A stretch of DNA of 64,000 bases from Helicobacter pylori (GTDB taxonomy: Bacteria > Campylobacterota > Campylobacteria > Campylobacterales > Helicobacteraceae), in contig NZ_CP071935.1 in the NCBI RefSeq assembly GCF_030062585.1, positions 186,001-250,000 of the forward strand. The letters run 5' to 3'. The position numbers and the translations under genes are program-made. This document shows, piece by piece, positions 18,035-27,820 of the stretch; the first letter of the stretch is position 1, and each line of letters begins with the position of its first letter. Below the pieces are notes generated by a model, which saw only the letters and a list, made by a program, of their open reading frames with translations, was not told where the DNA came from and did no database searches.

Positions 18035-19264
18035 ATGGAATCAGTAAAAACAGGAAAAACAAGTAAAGTTGGCAAAAACACAGAGACAGCTGACACAAAG
18101 GCAAATAAAGAGACTCATTTTAAACAAGCGAGTGCCATTACAAATATAATCAGATCAATTGGTGGGTTTTTTACAAAAATTGCAAAGAAAGTTAGAGAAC
18201 TTGTAAAAAAACACCCCAAGAAAAGCAATGCGGCATTAGTAGTATTGACCCATGTTGCATGCAAGAGGGCAAAAGAATTAGACGATAAAGTCCAGGATAA
18301 ATCCAAACAAGCTGAAAAAGAGAATCAAATCAATTGGTGGAAATATTCAGGATTAACAATAGCGGCAAGTTTATTATTAGCCGCTTGTAGCGCTGGTGAT
18401 ACTGATAAACAGATAGAGTTAGAACAAGAAAAACAGAAGACAGAACAAGAACAACAGAAAACAGAACAAGAAAGACAAAAAGCAAATAAGAGTGGGATAG
18501 AGTTAGAACAAGAAAGACAGAAAACAAATAAGAGTGGGATAGAACTCGCTAATAGTCAAATAAAAGCAGAACAAGAAAGACAAAAGACAGAACAAGAAAA
18601 ACAAAAAGCAAATAAGAGTGCGATAGAGTTAGAACAGCAAAAACAAAAGACAATTAATACACAAAGAGATTTGATTAAAGAACAGAAAGATTTCATTAAA
18701 GAAACAGAACAAAATTGCCAAGAAAAACATGGCCAATTGTTTATTAAAAAAGCAAGAATTAAGACCGGTATTACTACTGGTATTGCTATAGAAATAGAAG
18801 CTGAATGCAAAACCCCTAAACCCACAAAAACCAATCAAACCCCTATCCAGCCAAAACACCTCCCAAACTCTAAACAACCCCGCTCTCAAAGAGGATCAAA
18901 AGCGCAAGAGCTTATCGCTTATTTGCAAAAAGAGCTAGAATCTCTGCCCTATTCACAAAAAGCTATCGCTAAACAAGTGGATTTTTATAAACCAAGTTCT
19001 ATCGCTTATTTAGAATTAGACCCTAGAGATTTTAACGCTACAGAAGAATGGCAAAAAGAAAATCTAAAAATACGCTCTAAAGCTCAAGCTAAAATGCTTG
19101 AAATGAGGAGTTTAAAACCAGACCCACAAGCCCACCTTTCAACCTCTCAGAGCCTTTTGCTCGTTCAAAAAATATTTGCTGATGTTAGTAAAGAAATAGA
19201 AGCAGTTGCTAATACCGAGAAAAAAGTAGAAAAAGCGGGTTATGGTTATAGTAAAAGGATGTAG
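18035..19264 (+). CDS. Coiled-coil membrane-anchored protein, paralogue 1 (DUF874-like)
   Basis: 409 residues from the ATG; an in-frame TTG 18 bases upstream is less likely because AAAGG fits the ATG and both paralogues share AAGGTTGGTAATGG. Regions: basic N-terminus; a hydrophobic segment WWKYSGLTIAASLLLAACSAG near residues 103-123; then a Gln/Glu/Lys coiled coil of repeated KQKTEQE and NKSGIELEQE units; then a well-conserved C-terminal domain. LLAAC resembles a lipobox but is about 100 residues from the start. Belongs to an H. pylori-restricted family (HP0118-HP0120). Function unknown. Confidence 0.8.
   Translation: MESVKTGKTSKVGKNTETADTKANKETHFKQASAITNIIRSIGGFFTKIAKKVRELVKKHPKKSNAALVVLTHVACKRAKELDDKVQDKSKQAEKENQINWWKYSGLTIAASLLLAACSAGDTDKQIELEQEKQKTEQEQQKTEQERQKANKSGIELEQERQKTNKSGIELANSQIKAEQERQKTEQEKQKANKSAIELEQQKQKTINTQRDLIKEQKDFIKETEQNCQEKHGQLFIKKARIKTGITTGIAIEIEAECKTPKPTKTNQTPIQPKHLPNSKQPRSQRGSKAQELIAYLQKELESLPYSQKAIAKQVDFYKPSSIAYLELDPRDFNATEEWQKENLKIRSKAQAKMLEMRSLKPDPQAHLSTSQSLLLVQKIFADVSKEIEAVANTEKKVEKAGYGYSKRM
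18415..18660 (+). repeat. Imperfect tandem repeats encoding the coiled coil
   Basis: Units of roughly 21 to 60 bases built on GAACAAGAAAGACAGAA and AATAAGAGTGGGATAGA are repeated several times. The paralogue at 19520 has far fewer units, so the two genes differ here by expansion or contraction while their ends stay almost identical. Confidence 0.75.
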
Positions 19265-19490
19265 GCATAAGAAAACACCATAAAATCGTTTTAGCTTCTA
19301 GAAGACATCAATCAGTTTCTTGCCATAGAAAAATCGCTTATTATTATTCCATTTAAAAGGGTGTGAGTTTAAGGTATAAGGAAAACTTGTATCAAGTTTT
19401 GTTAGAATGGATTAGAAAAATCTGATTGGATTGACCCTTACAATTTCTCAAACCAATTGTTTAATAGCGGTTAAATATGGCTATATACAC

Positions 19491-19496
19491 TACAAT
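19491..19496 (+). promoter_or_regulatory. -10 box for the second coiled-coil paralogue
   Basis: TACAAT in ACACTACAATAATAAG, 29 bases before the ATG at 19520. The upstream 220 bases (19265-19485) contain no gene. Confidence 0.5.
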
Positions 19497-19519
19497 AATA
19501 AGATTTTGAAAGGTTGGTA

Positions 19520-20569
19520 ATGGAATCAGTAAAAACAGGAAAAACAAATAAAGTTGGCAAAAACGCAGAGACAGCTGACACAAAGGCAAGCAAAGAGACT
19601 CATTTTAAACAAGCGAGTGCCATTACAAATATGCTCCGATCAATTGGTGGGTTTTTTACAAAAATTATGAAGAAAGTTAGAGAACTTGTAAAAAAACACC
19701 CCAAGAAAAGCAATGCGGCATTAGTAGTATTAACCCATGCTGCATGCAAGAGGGCAAAAGAATTGGACGATAAAGTCCAGGATAAATCCAAACAAGCTGA
19801 AAAAGAGAATCAAATCAATTGGTGGAAATATTCAGGATTAACAATAGCGGCAAGTTTATTATTAGCCGCTTGTAGCGCTGGTGATATTGATAAACAAATA
19901 GAACTAGAACAAGAAAAAAAGGAAGCTGAAAACGCTAGGGATAGAGCAAACAAGAGTGGGATAGAACTAGAACAAGAAAAACAAAAGACAATTAATACAC
20001 AGAAAGATTTCATTAAATACGCAGAACAAAATTGCCAAGAAAATCATGGCCAATTCTTTATTAAAAAAGGAGGAATTAAGGCTGGTATTGGTATAGAAGT
20101 AGAAGCTGAATGCAAAACCCCTAAACCTGCAAAAACCAATCAAACCCCTATCCAACCAAAACACCTTCCAAACTCTAAACAACCCCGCTCTCAAAGAGGA
20201 TCAAAAGCGCAAGAGCTTATCGCTTATTTGCAAAAAGAGCTAGAATCTCTGCCCTATTCACAAAAAGCTATCGCTAAACAAGTGGATTTTTATAAACCAA
20301 GTTCTATCGCTTATTTAGAACTAGACCCTAGAGATTTTAAAGCTACAGAAGAATGGCAAAAAGAAAATCTAAAAATACGCTCTAAAGCTCAAGCTAAAAT
20401 GCTTGAAATGAGGAGTTTAAAACCAGACTCACAAGCCCACCTTCCAACCTCTCAAAGCCTTTTGTTCATTCAAAAAATATTTGCTGATGTTAGTAAAGAA
20501 ATAGAAGCAGCTGCTAATACCGAGAAAAAAGTAGAAAAAGCGGGTTATGGTTATAGTAAAAGGGTGTAG
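19520..20569 (+). CDS. Coiled-coil membrane-anchored protein, paralogue 2 (DUF874-like)
   Basis: 349 residues. Its N-terminal 120 and C-terminal 170 residues are nearly identical to the gene at 18035, including the WWKYSGLTIAASLLLAAC segment, the QPKHLPNSKQPRSQRGSKAQ linker and the end EKAGYGYSKRV. The coiled coil between is much shorter. Same start context (AAGGTTGGTAATGG). The pair is a direct tandem duplication with its own promoter each. Recombination between the copies could delete or swap coiled-coil units. Function unknown. Confidence 0.8.
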   Translation: MESVKTGKTNKVGKNAETADTKASKETHFKQASAITNMLRSIGGFFTKIMKKVRELVKKHPKKSNAALVVLTHAACKRAKELDDKVQDKSKQAEKENQINWWKYSGLTIAASLLLAACSAGDIDKQIELEQEKKEAENARDRANKSGIELEQEKQKTINTQKDFIKYAEQNCQENHGQFFIKKGGIKAGIGIEVEAECKTPKPAKTNQTPIQPKHLPNSKQPRSQRGSKAQELIAYLQKELESLPYSQKAIAKQVDFYKPSSIAYLELDPRDFKATEEWQKENLKIRSKAQAKMLEMRSLKPDSQAHLPTSQSLLFIQKIFADVSKEIEAAANTEKKVEKAGYGYSKRV

Positions 20570-20711
20570 CGATTAAAACATTACACCAAGTTTTTAATTA
20601 TTTTTCAGCTTTTGAGATCATTTTTTATGGTAGCGTTATTTGGTAATAAAAGGGATTCTTATTTAAAAGCTTAAACTATCCCTAAAGTAAGGTAAAACTT
20701 ACAAATGGAGG

Positions 20712-21638
20712 TTAAAACGCACAATAAAACTCCAAAGAGCCGACTTTTTTAATCGTAATTTGCTTATGGTTTAATAAAGTTTCTAAATGCTTAAAAGCGT
20801 TAGAATCCAGTATTAAGGGGGCTTCTTCTGCACTTAAAGGGCGCCTGGAAATCAAAGCGAGCAATTCGTCCGCATCGCAAGAAATCAATTTTTTAGCTTG
20901 AGTAATGGATCGTTTAGGCAAACTCACGCAAAGCCCTTCAAAAAATAAAGAACATTTTAATAATTCATCTTCGCTCAATCTTGGGGCTTTAAAGCTTGAG
21001 GGCCTGTCTATGGTGCTTAAATCCACTCTGGCTATATTGATTTGTTTTAAAAAGGTAGCGATGAGCTTTAAATTATTCGCGCTATCATTCACGCCCTTAA
21101 TTAACAGCACTTCAGCCACCAGTTGTCCCTGATAGATTTGAGAAAAGCGCAAAATCCCCTCTAAAATCTTGTTAATGTCTTTGGAATAAGGCTTATCCAC
21201 TCTTTCAAAAGCTTTCAAATCAATAGCGTCTAAAGAAAATTTAACGATGTCAAATTCCTTTAAGGCTTGTTGGACTTTTGGCTCATAAAAGAGTGAGCCG
21301 TTGCTTAAAATCAAAGTTTTAATACCCTTTAAAAAAGGCTTGATGCTTTGGATAAGCTCTAATAAATGAGGGTATAGCGTGGGTTCGCCATTAGCGGTAA
21401 TGGTTAAAACATCAATGGGGGTAGCAAGGTTGTTTAAGGCGTTTTGAATGGCGTTAATCAAGGTTTCTACTTTTATCACTTCTTTCATGCGTTCAATGGG
21501 CTTGGCTTTACCCAATTCGCAATAAATGCAATTGTAATTGCATTGTTTTTTAGAGGGCGATAAATCCACGCCCAAAGACTTCCCAAAACGCCTGGATAAA
21601 ATAGGCCCAAAAACGACAGGCGGATTTTCTTTAGCCAT
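20712..21638 (-). CDS. Radical SAM protein (HP0117-like)
   Basis: 308 residues. The radical SAM cluster motif is C33-x3-C37-x2-C40 (CNYNCIYC), followed by TITANGEPTLYP and ILSNGS, typical of the family. It reductively cleaves SAM; the substrate is not evident, though the family includes wybutosine-like and other RNA or cofactor modifiers. Overlaps topA by 8 bases, so translation is coupled. GAGGAAG lies before the ATG. Confidence 0.85.
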   Translation of the reverse strand: MAKENPPVVFGPILSRRFGKSLGVDLSPSKKQCNYNCIYCELGKAKPIERMKEVIKVETLINAIQNALNNLATPIDVLTITANGEPTLYPHLLELIQSIKPFLKGIKTLILSNGSLFYEPKVQQALKEFDIVKFSLDAIDLKAFERVDKPYSKDINKILEGILRFSQIYQGQLVAEVLLIKGVNDSANNLKLIATFLKQINIARVDLSTIDRPSSFKAPRLSEDELLKCSLFFEGLCVSLPKRSITQAKKLISCDADELLALISRRPLSAEEAPLILDSNAFKHLETLLNHKQITIKKVGSLEFYCAF

Positions 21639-23841
21639 TATCTTCCTCTAAAAACACGCGTTCTTTGCATTTGATGCATTCATGCGCCTTTTTTTTGCGA
21701 TAGATCCTTTCACTCATTAAATAATGGCATTTCTCACAACGCTTGTTGATGGGCTTATGGTTGGATAAAAAATTGCATTTAGGGTAATTGTTGCAGCCAT
21801 AAAACGAGCCTTTCCTGCTCCTTTTTAAGGCAATATCCCCCCCGCATTCTGGGCATTTCACGCCTTCTATTGTTTCTTTGGCGTTAGGGGTGTTTTTTAA
21901 CGATTTGGTGTTTTTGCATTCAGGGTAGTTGTTGCAAGCCAAAAACGCCCCGTTTCTGCTGAATTTTTGCACCATTTCCCCTCCGCATTTTTCGCACAAT
22001 TCTTGATTGGCTCCATCGTGAGCGTTTTCAGCTTGTTTGACATATTTGCATTTAGGGTAATTGTTACAAGCGATAAACTCCCCATAACGGCTATTCTTTT
22101 TGACTAATTCCCCCCCGCATTTAGGGCATGATTGGCCGGTTTTTTCATGCACTTTTTGAGAGATGATATTCTTTTTCCCGGCTTCAATTTTATCCATAAA
22201 AGGGTAGTAAAAGTCCTTTAAGACTTGCTGGTAGTCGGCTTTATTTTGAGCGATATTGTCTAGTTCCTCTTCTAAAGAAGCGCTGAATTTGGAATCCACA
22301 ATCTCTTCAAAATGCTTTTCTAAAATTTCTATCACTTTAAAAGCGCTCTCTAAAGCGCTGATTTGCTTTTTTTCTACCTTAATATAGTCTCTGTTTTGTA
22401 AGAGGGAAATCGTTGGGGCGTAGGTGCTAGGCCTGCCTATGCCTAAACTTTCTAAAACTTTAATCAAACTCGCTTCTGAATAGCGTGCTGGAGGCTCTGT
22501 AACATGGGCGTTGCTCTCTAATTTTTCTAATTTAATGGGGTCATTTTCTTTCAAATTGGGGAGCAATTTGTCCTTATCGTCATTGCCTAAAATTTTATAA
22601 TAGCCATCAAAAAGGAGTTTCCTCCCACTAGCTTTAAACTCGCCTTTTTCGCAAGCCACAACCACGCTTTGGCTTTCAAAAAGAGCGTCTTGCATTTGAG
22701 AAGCTAAAAAGCGTTTGTAAATTAAGGCATAGAGTTTTAATTCTTCAGGCTTAAGGTAGTCTTTTAAAGCGTTTGGCTCTAAAATAATAGAAGTGGGCCT
22801 GATCGCTTCATGGGCTTCTTGGGCGTTTTTATTCTTGCTGGAATAGACTTTGGCTTTAGGGGGTAAGTAGTCTTTGCCATAATCTTTTAAAATCTTATTC
22901 CTCGCTTCTTCTAAAGCCTCTTTAGCGATATTCAAGCTATCAGTCCTCATGTAAGTGATCACCCCCATAACGCCTTGCGGGGTGGCTACGCCTTCATATA
23001 ACTTTTGAGCGATACTCATGGTTTTTGTGGGCGAAAAGCCTAAAAGACTGGAAGCGCTTTGCTGTAAAGTGGAAGTCATGAAGGGGGGCGGTGTGGGGGA
23101 TTTTTTGGACTTTTTAATAATGCTAGAAATAATATAGCTTTCTTTTTCCAATTCGCTTTTAATCTCATGGGCTTTTTTTTCATCAATCAACTCTTGGGCT
23201 TTGAGTTTGTTGCCCTTATAGCTGATGAGTTGCGCTTCTAAATGCGACTCAAAGTAAGCGTCTAGCGTGAAGTAGGTTAGAGGCTTAAAGGCTTTGATTT
23301 CCCTTTCTTTATCAATCACAAGCTTTAAAGCCGCACTCTGCACCCGTCCAGCGCTCAAACCTTTAGTGATTTTTGATGAAATCAACGAGCTGAGCTTAAA
23401 ACCCACGATTCGATCTAAAAAGCGTCTGGCTTGTTGGGCATTGACCTTAGACATGTCAATTTTTCGTGGGGTTTTTAGAGCGTTTAAAATCGCATTTTGC
23501 GTGATCTCATGAAAAACAATCCTAGGATAGCTCTCCAATTTCCCCCCAATCAAGCATGCCACATGATAGCCTATCGCTTCCCCTTCTCGGTCTTCATCGG
23601 TAGCGATGTAGGTGGTAGATGCCTTTTTAGAAAGCTCTATGATCTGTTTGACAAGCTCTTTATGGTCTTTATCCACGACATAATTAGGGGTAAAGCCTGT
23701 TTCATCAATCTTAATGCCTAAAGCGAATTTGGATAAATCCCTAACATGCCCTTTAGAGGCGATGACTTCGTAATTTTTATCCAAAAAATTTTTAATGGTT
23801 TTGGCTTTTGCTGGGGATTCTACAATAATAAGGTGCTTCAT
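21631..23841 (-). CDS. topA: DNA topoisomerase I
   Basis: 736 residues. Toprim domain at the N-terminus (IVESPAKAKTI; DEDREGEAIGYH), active tyrosine in GVITYMRTDS, and a C-terminal tail of zinc fingers: three C4 units of the form CPKCGGE...CNNYPKC and a fourth CEKC...CIKC. It relaxes negative supercoils. Divergent from flaB; followed by the overlapping radical SAM gene. Matches HP0116. Confidence 0.97.
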   Translation of the reverse strand: MKHLIIVESPAKAKTIKNFLDKNYEVIASKGHVRDLSKFALGIKIDETGFTPNYVVDKDHKELVKQIIELSKKASTTYIATDEDREGEAIGYHVACLIGGKLESYPRIVFHEITQNAILNALKTPRKIDMSKVNAQQARRFLDRIVGFKLSSLISSKITKGLSAGRVQSAALKLVIDKEREIKAFKPLTYFTLDAYFESHLEAQLISYKGNKLKAQELIDEKKAHEIKSELEKESYIISSIIKKSKKSPTPPPFMTSTLQQSASSLLGFSPTKTMSIAQKLYEGVATPQGVMGVITYMRTDSLNIAKEALEEARNKILKDYGKDYLPPKAKVYSSKNKNAQEAHEAIRPTSIILEPNALKDYLKPEELKLYALIYKRFLASQMQDALFESQSVVVACEKGEFKASGRKLLFDGYYKILGNDDKDKLLPNLKENDPIKLEKLESNAHVTEPPARYSEASLIKVLESLGIGRPSTYAPTISLLQNRDYIKVEKKQISALESAFKVIEILEKHFEEIVDSKFSASLEEELDNIAQNKADYQQVLKDFYYPFMDKIEAGKKNIISQKVHEKTGQSCPKCGGELVKKNSRYGEFIACNNYPKCKYVKQAENAHDGANQELCEKCGGEMVQKFSRNGAFLACNNYPECKNTKSLKNTPNAKETIEGVKCPECGGDIALKRSRKGSFYGCNNYPKCNFLSNHKPINKRCEKCHYLMSERIYRKKKAHECIKCKERVFLEEDNG

Positions 23842-23953
23842 GGAACGCCTTTAATGGAATGTTTATACCTATTAATGAATGATTGTAGCATAGAATTTTG
23901 ACTAAACGATTCATTAAACCATAAAAACCATAACAGCGTTAAAAATCAAAGAG

Positions 23954-23969
23954 TTGGAACACCCTTTGC
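23954..23969 (+). promoter_or_regulatory. Sigma-54 (RpoN) promoter of flaB
   Basis: TTGGAACACCCTTTGC: GG at 23956-23957 and GC at 23968-23969 separated by exactly 10 bases, close to the TGGCAC-N5-TTGC consensus. It lies 37 bases ahead of the flaB ATG. flaB is a known RpoN/FlgR-dependent gene in H. pylori. Confidence 0.92.
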
Positions 23970-24006
23970 TTGACTAACAGCAAATATCTATGCAAAGGAT
24001 GCAAAC

Positions 24007-25551
24007 ATGAGTTTTAGGATAAATACCAATATCGCCGCTTTAACTTCTCATGCGGTAGGGGTTCAAAACAACAGAGACCTTTCAAGCTCGCTTGAAAAGT
24101 TAAGCTCAGGGCTTAGGATCAATAAAGCCGCTGATGATTCTAGTGGGATGGCGATCGCTGATAGCTTAAGGAGTCAAAGCGCGAATTTGGGTCAAGCGAT
24201 CCGCAATGCTAATGACGCTATTGGTATGGTTCAAACCGCAGATAAAGCGATGGATGAGCAAATCAAAATCTTAGACACCATTAAAACCAAAGCCGTTCAA
24301 GCCGCTCAAGATGGGCAAACTTTAGAAAGCCGAAGAGCGCTCCAAAGCGATATTCAAAGGTTGTTAGAAGAACTAGACAATATCGCTAACACCACAAGCT
24401 TTAACGGCCAACAAATGCTTTCAGGAAGTTTTTCTAACAAAGAATTTCAAATTGGCGCGTATTCTAACACCACGGTTAAAGCGTCCATTGGCTCAACGAG
24501 CTCAGATAAGATTGGGCATGTGCGCATGGAAACCTCTTCTTTTAGCGGTGCAGGCATGCTCGCTAGCGCAGCGGCGCAAAACTTGACTGAAGTGGGATTG
24601 AATTTCAAACAAGTCAATGGCGTGAACGATTATAAGATTGAAACCGTGCGCATTTCTACAAGCGCTGGCACTGGGATTGGGGCGTTAAGCGAGATCATCA
24701 ATCGCTTTTCTAACACCTTAGGCGTTAGGGCTTCTTATAATGTCATGGCTACCGGCGGCACTCCCGTGCAATCAGGAACCGTTAGGGAGCTCACCATTAA
24801 TGGCGTAGAAATTGGAACCGTGAATGATGTGCATAAAAACGACGCTGACGGGAGGTTGACTAATGCGATCAACTCCGTCAAAGACAGGACCGGTGTGGAA
24901 GCGAGCTTGGATATTCAAGGGCGCATTAATTTGCACTCCATTGATGGGCGCGCAATATCAGTGCATGCAGCGAGCGCGAGCGGTCAGGTTTTTGGGGGAG
25001 GGAATTTTGCAGGGATTTCTGGGACACAGCATGCGGTGATTGGGCGCTTAACCTTAACTAGAACCGACGCCAGAGACATCATTGTGAGCGGTGTGAATTT
25101 TAGCCATGTGGGCTTTCATTCCGCTCAAGGGGTGGCAGAATACACCGTGAATTTGAGAGCGGTTAGGGGTATTTTTGATGCGAATGTGGCTTCAGCAGCC
25201 GGAGCGAACGCTAATGGTGCGCAAGCGGAGACCAATTCTCAAGGTATAGGGGCTGGGGTAACAAGCCTTAAAGGGGCGATGATTGTGATGGACATGGCGG
25301 ATTCAGCGCGCACGCAATTAGACAAGATCCGCTCGGATATGGGTTCGGTGCAAATGGAATTGGTTACCACCATTAATAATATTTCTGTAACCCAAGTGAA
25401 TGTTAAAGCGGCTGAATCTCAGATCAGAGACGTGGATTTTGCTGAAGAGAGCGCGAACTTTTCTAAATACAATATTTTGGCGCAAAGCGGGAGTTTTGCT
25501 ATGGCGCAAGCGAATGCGGTGCAACAGAATGTCTTAAGGCTTTTACAATAA
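24007..25551 (+). CDS. flaB: Flagellin B (minor flagellin)
   Basis: 514 residues, the FlaB length. Conserved D0/D1 N-terminus ([40 protein letters not shown]) and C-terminus ([27 protein letters not shown]). It is FlaB and not FlaA because FlaA starts differently (MAFQVNTNI). FlaB is the hook-proximal flagellin. Preceded by a sigma-54 promoter and followed by a strong terminator, then by a Maf-like glycosylation gene. Matches HP0115. Confidence 0.98.
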   Translation: MSFRINTNIAALTSHAVGVQNNRDLSSSLEKLSSGLRINKAADDSSGMAIADSLRSQSANLGQAIRNANDAIGMVQTADKAMDEQIKILDTIKTKAVQAAQDGQTLESRRALQSDIQRLLEELDNIANTTSFNGQQMLSGSFSNKEFQIGAYSNTTVKASIGSTSSDKIGHVRMETSSFSGAGMLASAAAQNLTEVGLNFKQVNGVNDYKIETVRISTSAGTGIGALSEIINRFSNTLGVRASYNVMATGGTPVQSGTVRELTINGVEIGTVNDVHKNDADGRLTNAINSVKDRTGVEASLDIQGRINLHSIDGRAISVHAASASGQVFGGGNFAGISGTQHAVIGRLTLTRTDARDIIVSGVNFSHVGFHSAQGVAEYTVNLRAVRGIFDANVASAAGANANGAQAETNSQGIGAGVTSLKGAMIVMDMADSARTQLDKIRSDMGSVQMELVTTINNISVTQVNVKAAESQIRDVDFAEESANFSKYNILAQSGSFAMAQANAVQQNVLRLLQ

Positions 25552-25564
25552 CAGCCCTTGATTC

Positions 25565-25585
25565 AAAGGGGCGTTAGCCCTTTTT
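25565..25585 (+). terminator. Terminator of flaB
   Basis: AAAGGG and CCCTTT arms around a short loop (GGCGTTAG), ending in a run of five T. Just 14 bases after the flaB stop. Confidence 0.8.
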
Positions 25586-25608
25586 ATCAGTTATTTTTAT
25601 AAGTTAGA

Positions 25609-27495
25609 ATGATGGATATTTATCAAAAAAACTTGCAAGCTCTTTTCAAAAAAGACCCTCTCTTATTCGCAAAGCTCAAAGCCATTAAAGAAAACAAAAA
25701 ATACGAAGTGTTTTTAGGGAATGATAGCGCGAATTTCAATCTCTTAGATAAAGAAACAAACACGCCCTTATTTGAAAAAAGCCCGCTAGATTCAAGCTTA
25801 GAGCTATACAAAAATAGCGAAATTTACATGCTTTATCCTTATTTGTATTATTTTGGCTTGGGTAATGGGGTATTTTATCGCTTGCTTTTAGGTAATGGCA
25901 ATTTAAAACGCTTGGTGGTCATTGAGCCTGAAATAGAAATTATTTTCATTGTGTTGAATCTTTTGGATTTTTCCACTGAGATTTTAGAAAATCGTTTGAT
26001 TTTGTTGCATGCAAGTTTTTGCAATTACAACATGATCGCTTCATTGTTTGATATGGATAAAAAGTCTCGTTTATACGCAAGAATGTATGATTTAAAACTT
26101 TTTAACGCTTATTATGAACGATACTCCCATCAAATGATAGAAATCAACCAGCATTTCACGCGCGCTTTAGAGCATGGCGCTATTAGCGTAGGCAATGACG
26201 CTAAAGACGCGCTCATAGGCATCAAACAGCATGCCGCTAATTTGCCTGAAGTCATCAAAAGCCCTAGTTTGGTGGATTTTGTGAACGCTTTAAAAAACAG
26301 AGACACCGCTATTATCGTTTCAACCGGGCCTAGTTTAAATAAGCAACTCCCCCTTTTAAAAGAAATCGCTCCTTATGCGACGCTTTTTTGCATAGACGCT
26401 TCTTTCCCTATTCTAGCCAGAGCCGGTATCAAGCCTGATATTGTGCTGTCTTTAGAAAGGGTGGATTTAACGGCGAAATTCTACGAAGAAACCCCCTTAG
26501 ATTTTCAAGAAGGCGTTATTTTTGCTCTGACTTCCATTGTGCATAAACGATTGATTCAAGCGATTAAAAAGGGGGTTAAGCAATTCAGTTTCCGCCCCTT
26601 TGGCTATACCAACCTTTTTGATTTGCACCAGTATGGTTATGTGGGCATAGGCATGAGCGCAGCGAACATGGCGTATGAATTAGTGGTGCATTCTCGTTTC
26701 AAAAGGTGCGTGTTTATCGGGCAAGATTTGAGCTTTTCACAAAGCGGTAACAGCCACGCTAGTGGGGCGATTTATGGCGATAGAGAGATCAAGCCTAAAA
26801 AGGATAAAGACAAGATCTTTATAGAAAAATATGGGGGTAATGGGGAAGTAGAGACCACTTTAGTGTGGAAACTTTTCTTAGAATTTTTTGAAAAAGATAT
26901 TTTCAACACGCCCTATAAATTAGAAGTCATTAACGCTACTGAAGGGGGGGCTAGGATTAAAGGGACTAAAGAAATGCCCTTTAAAGAAGTGTGTGAAAGA
27001 ATAGATAAATCCAAGCCAAAGCCTCCTATCAATCTTATTTATCCCACCCGATCAGAGCAAGATAAAAATTTAAAGATTGCCAAGCAAAAATGCGAAGAAA
27101 TCATCAAATACGCCAATGAGAAAAAAACGCAAGTTGAAGAAACGTTTTTAAAGGTGGCAGAGTTTTTAGAAAAAGTGGAAAAGCTTCATGAAGAAAAAAA
27201 ATTAGAAGAGTTGGATTTTAAGGAATTAGAAAATTTGAGCGCTGAAATTGATAATATTAAAGAGCTTTTTGACGACAAGCGATTCAATTCGTATTTTATG
27301 GATGCGATACAATCTTACATCTTCCACCAGGAATTGCACATCGCTGAAATCGTGTGTAAAAAAACGAATAATGAAGACGAATTAAGGGCTAAGCAATTAG
27401 AATACATTTACGCACACAAATACTGGCTTTTTAGTTTAGCGGGTGGGATGGATTGCGTGATAGAAGCGATCAAAATGGCTTTGAAGGAATGGTAA
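25609..27495 (+). CDS. Motility accessory factor / flagellin glycosylation protein (Maf-like)
   Basis: 628 residues. The central region TAIIVSTGPSLNKQLPLLKEIAPYATLFCIDASFPILARAGIKPD and VFIGQDLSFSQSGNSHASG is the DUF115/MAF_flag10 domain, a glycosyltransferase-like fold found in proteins that transfer pseudaminic acid to flagellin. Its place directly after flaB supports that role. The C-terminal part is helical. Two adjacent ATGs (25609, 25612) are possible starts; the ribosome site is weak. Matches HP0114, described as a flagellin glycosylation gene. Confidence 0.85.
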   Translation: MMDIYQKNLQALFKKDPLLFAKLKAIKENKKYEVFLGNDSANFNLLDKETNTPLFEKSPLDSSLELYKNSEIYMLYPYLYYFGLGNGVFYRLLLGNGNLKRLVVIEPEIEIIFIVLNLLDFSTEILENRLILLHASFCNYNMIASLFDMDKKSRLYARMYDLKLFNAYYERYSHQMIEINQHFTRALEHGAISVGNDAKDALIGIKQHAANLPEVIKSPSLVDFVNALKNRDTAIIVSTGPSLNKQLPLLKEIAPYATLFCIDASFPILARAGIKPDIVLSLERVDLTAKFYEETPLDFQEGVIFALTSIVHKRLIQAIKKGVKQFSFRPFGYTNLFDLHQYGYVGIGMSAANMAYELVVHSRFKRCVFIGQDLSFSQSGNSHASGAIYGDREIKPKKDKDKIFIEKYGGNGEVETTLVWKLFLEFFEKDIFNTPYKLEVINATEGGARIKGTKEMPFKEVCERIDKSKPKPPINLIYPTRSEQDKNLKIAKQKCEEIIKYANEKKTQVEETFLKVAEFLEKVEKLHEEKKLEELDFKELENLSAEIDNIKELFDDKRFNSYFMDAIQSYIFHQELHIAEIVCKKTNNEDELRAKQLEYIYAHKYWLFSLAGGMDCVIEAIKMALKEW

Positions 27496-27503
27496 AATCC
27501 TTT

Positions 27504-27800
27504 TTAAGCATATGTGTCTAGTCTGGAATAAATTTCAGGGATATTTTCGCCATCAACAAGGTTTTTCTCAACTTGGGATTTATCTTTAATCTCGCCGTCG
27601 TTATTGATAGCGTTTAAAGCTTGTAACCGGTCAAAATCGGGGGCGTTTTGCGTATTATTTTGACTGAAACCATCTTGAATACTGCTTTGTTGTAAATCCT
27701 GCTCTACTTGATTCCTATCCTTTATGGTTGCATCATTATTGATATTGTTTAAGGTTTGGAGCTGTGTGAAATTGGGGGTGTAATGGGTGTTGATGGTCAT
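27504..27800 (-). CDS. Small protein with an internal duplication (HP0113-like)
   Basis: 98 residues. Two copies of a unit of about 26 residues are visible: FTQLQTLNNINNDATIKDRN and FDRLQALNAINNDGEIKDKS, each followed by QVE(Q/K)(D/N)L. No signal peptide, no transmembrane segment, no cysteine. AAAGGAT precedes the ATG. Its stop lies 6 bases from the end of the convergent Maf-like gene. I do not recognise the family; a flagellar or secreted-effector link is suggested only by the neighbours. Confidence 0.75.
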   Translation of the reverse strand: MTINTHYTPNFTQLQTLNNINNDATIKDRNQVEQDLQQSSIQDGFSQNNTQNAPDFDRLQALNAINNDGEIKDKSQVEKNLVDGENIPEIYSRLDTYA

Positions 27801-27820
27801 GTTTTATCCTTTTTAGCTTT

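Noticed and set aside
18360-18400. Lipobox-like LLAAC in the coiled-coil paralogues
   Set aside because: It lies about 100 residues from the start, so it is a membrane segment and not a lipoprotein signal, unless the true start is internal.
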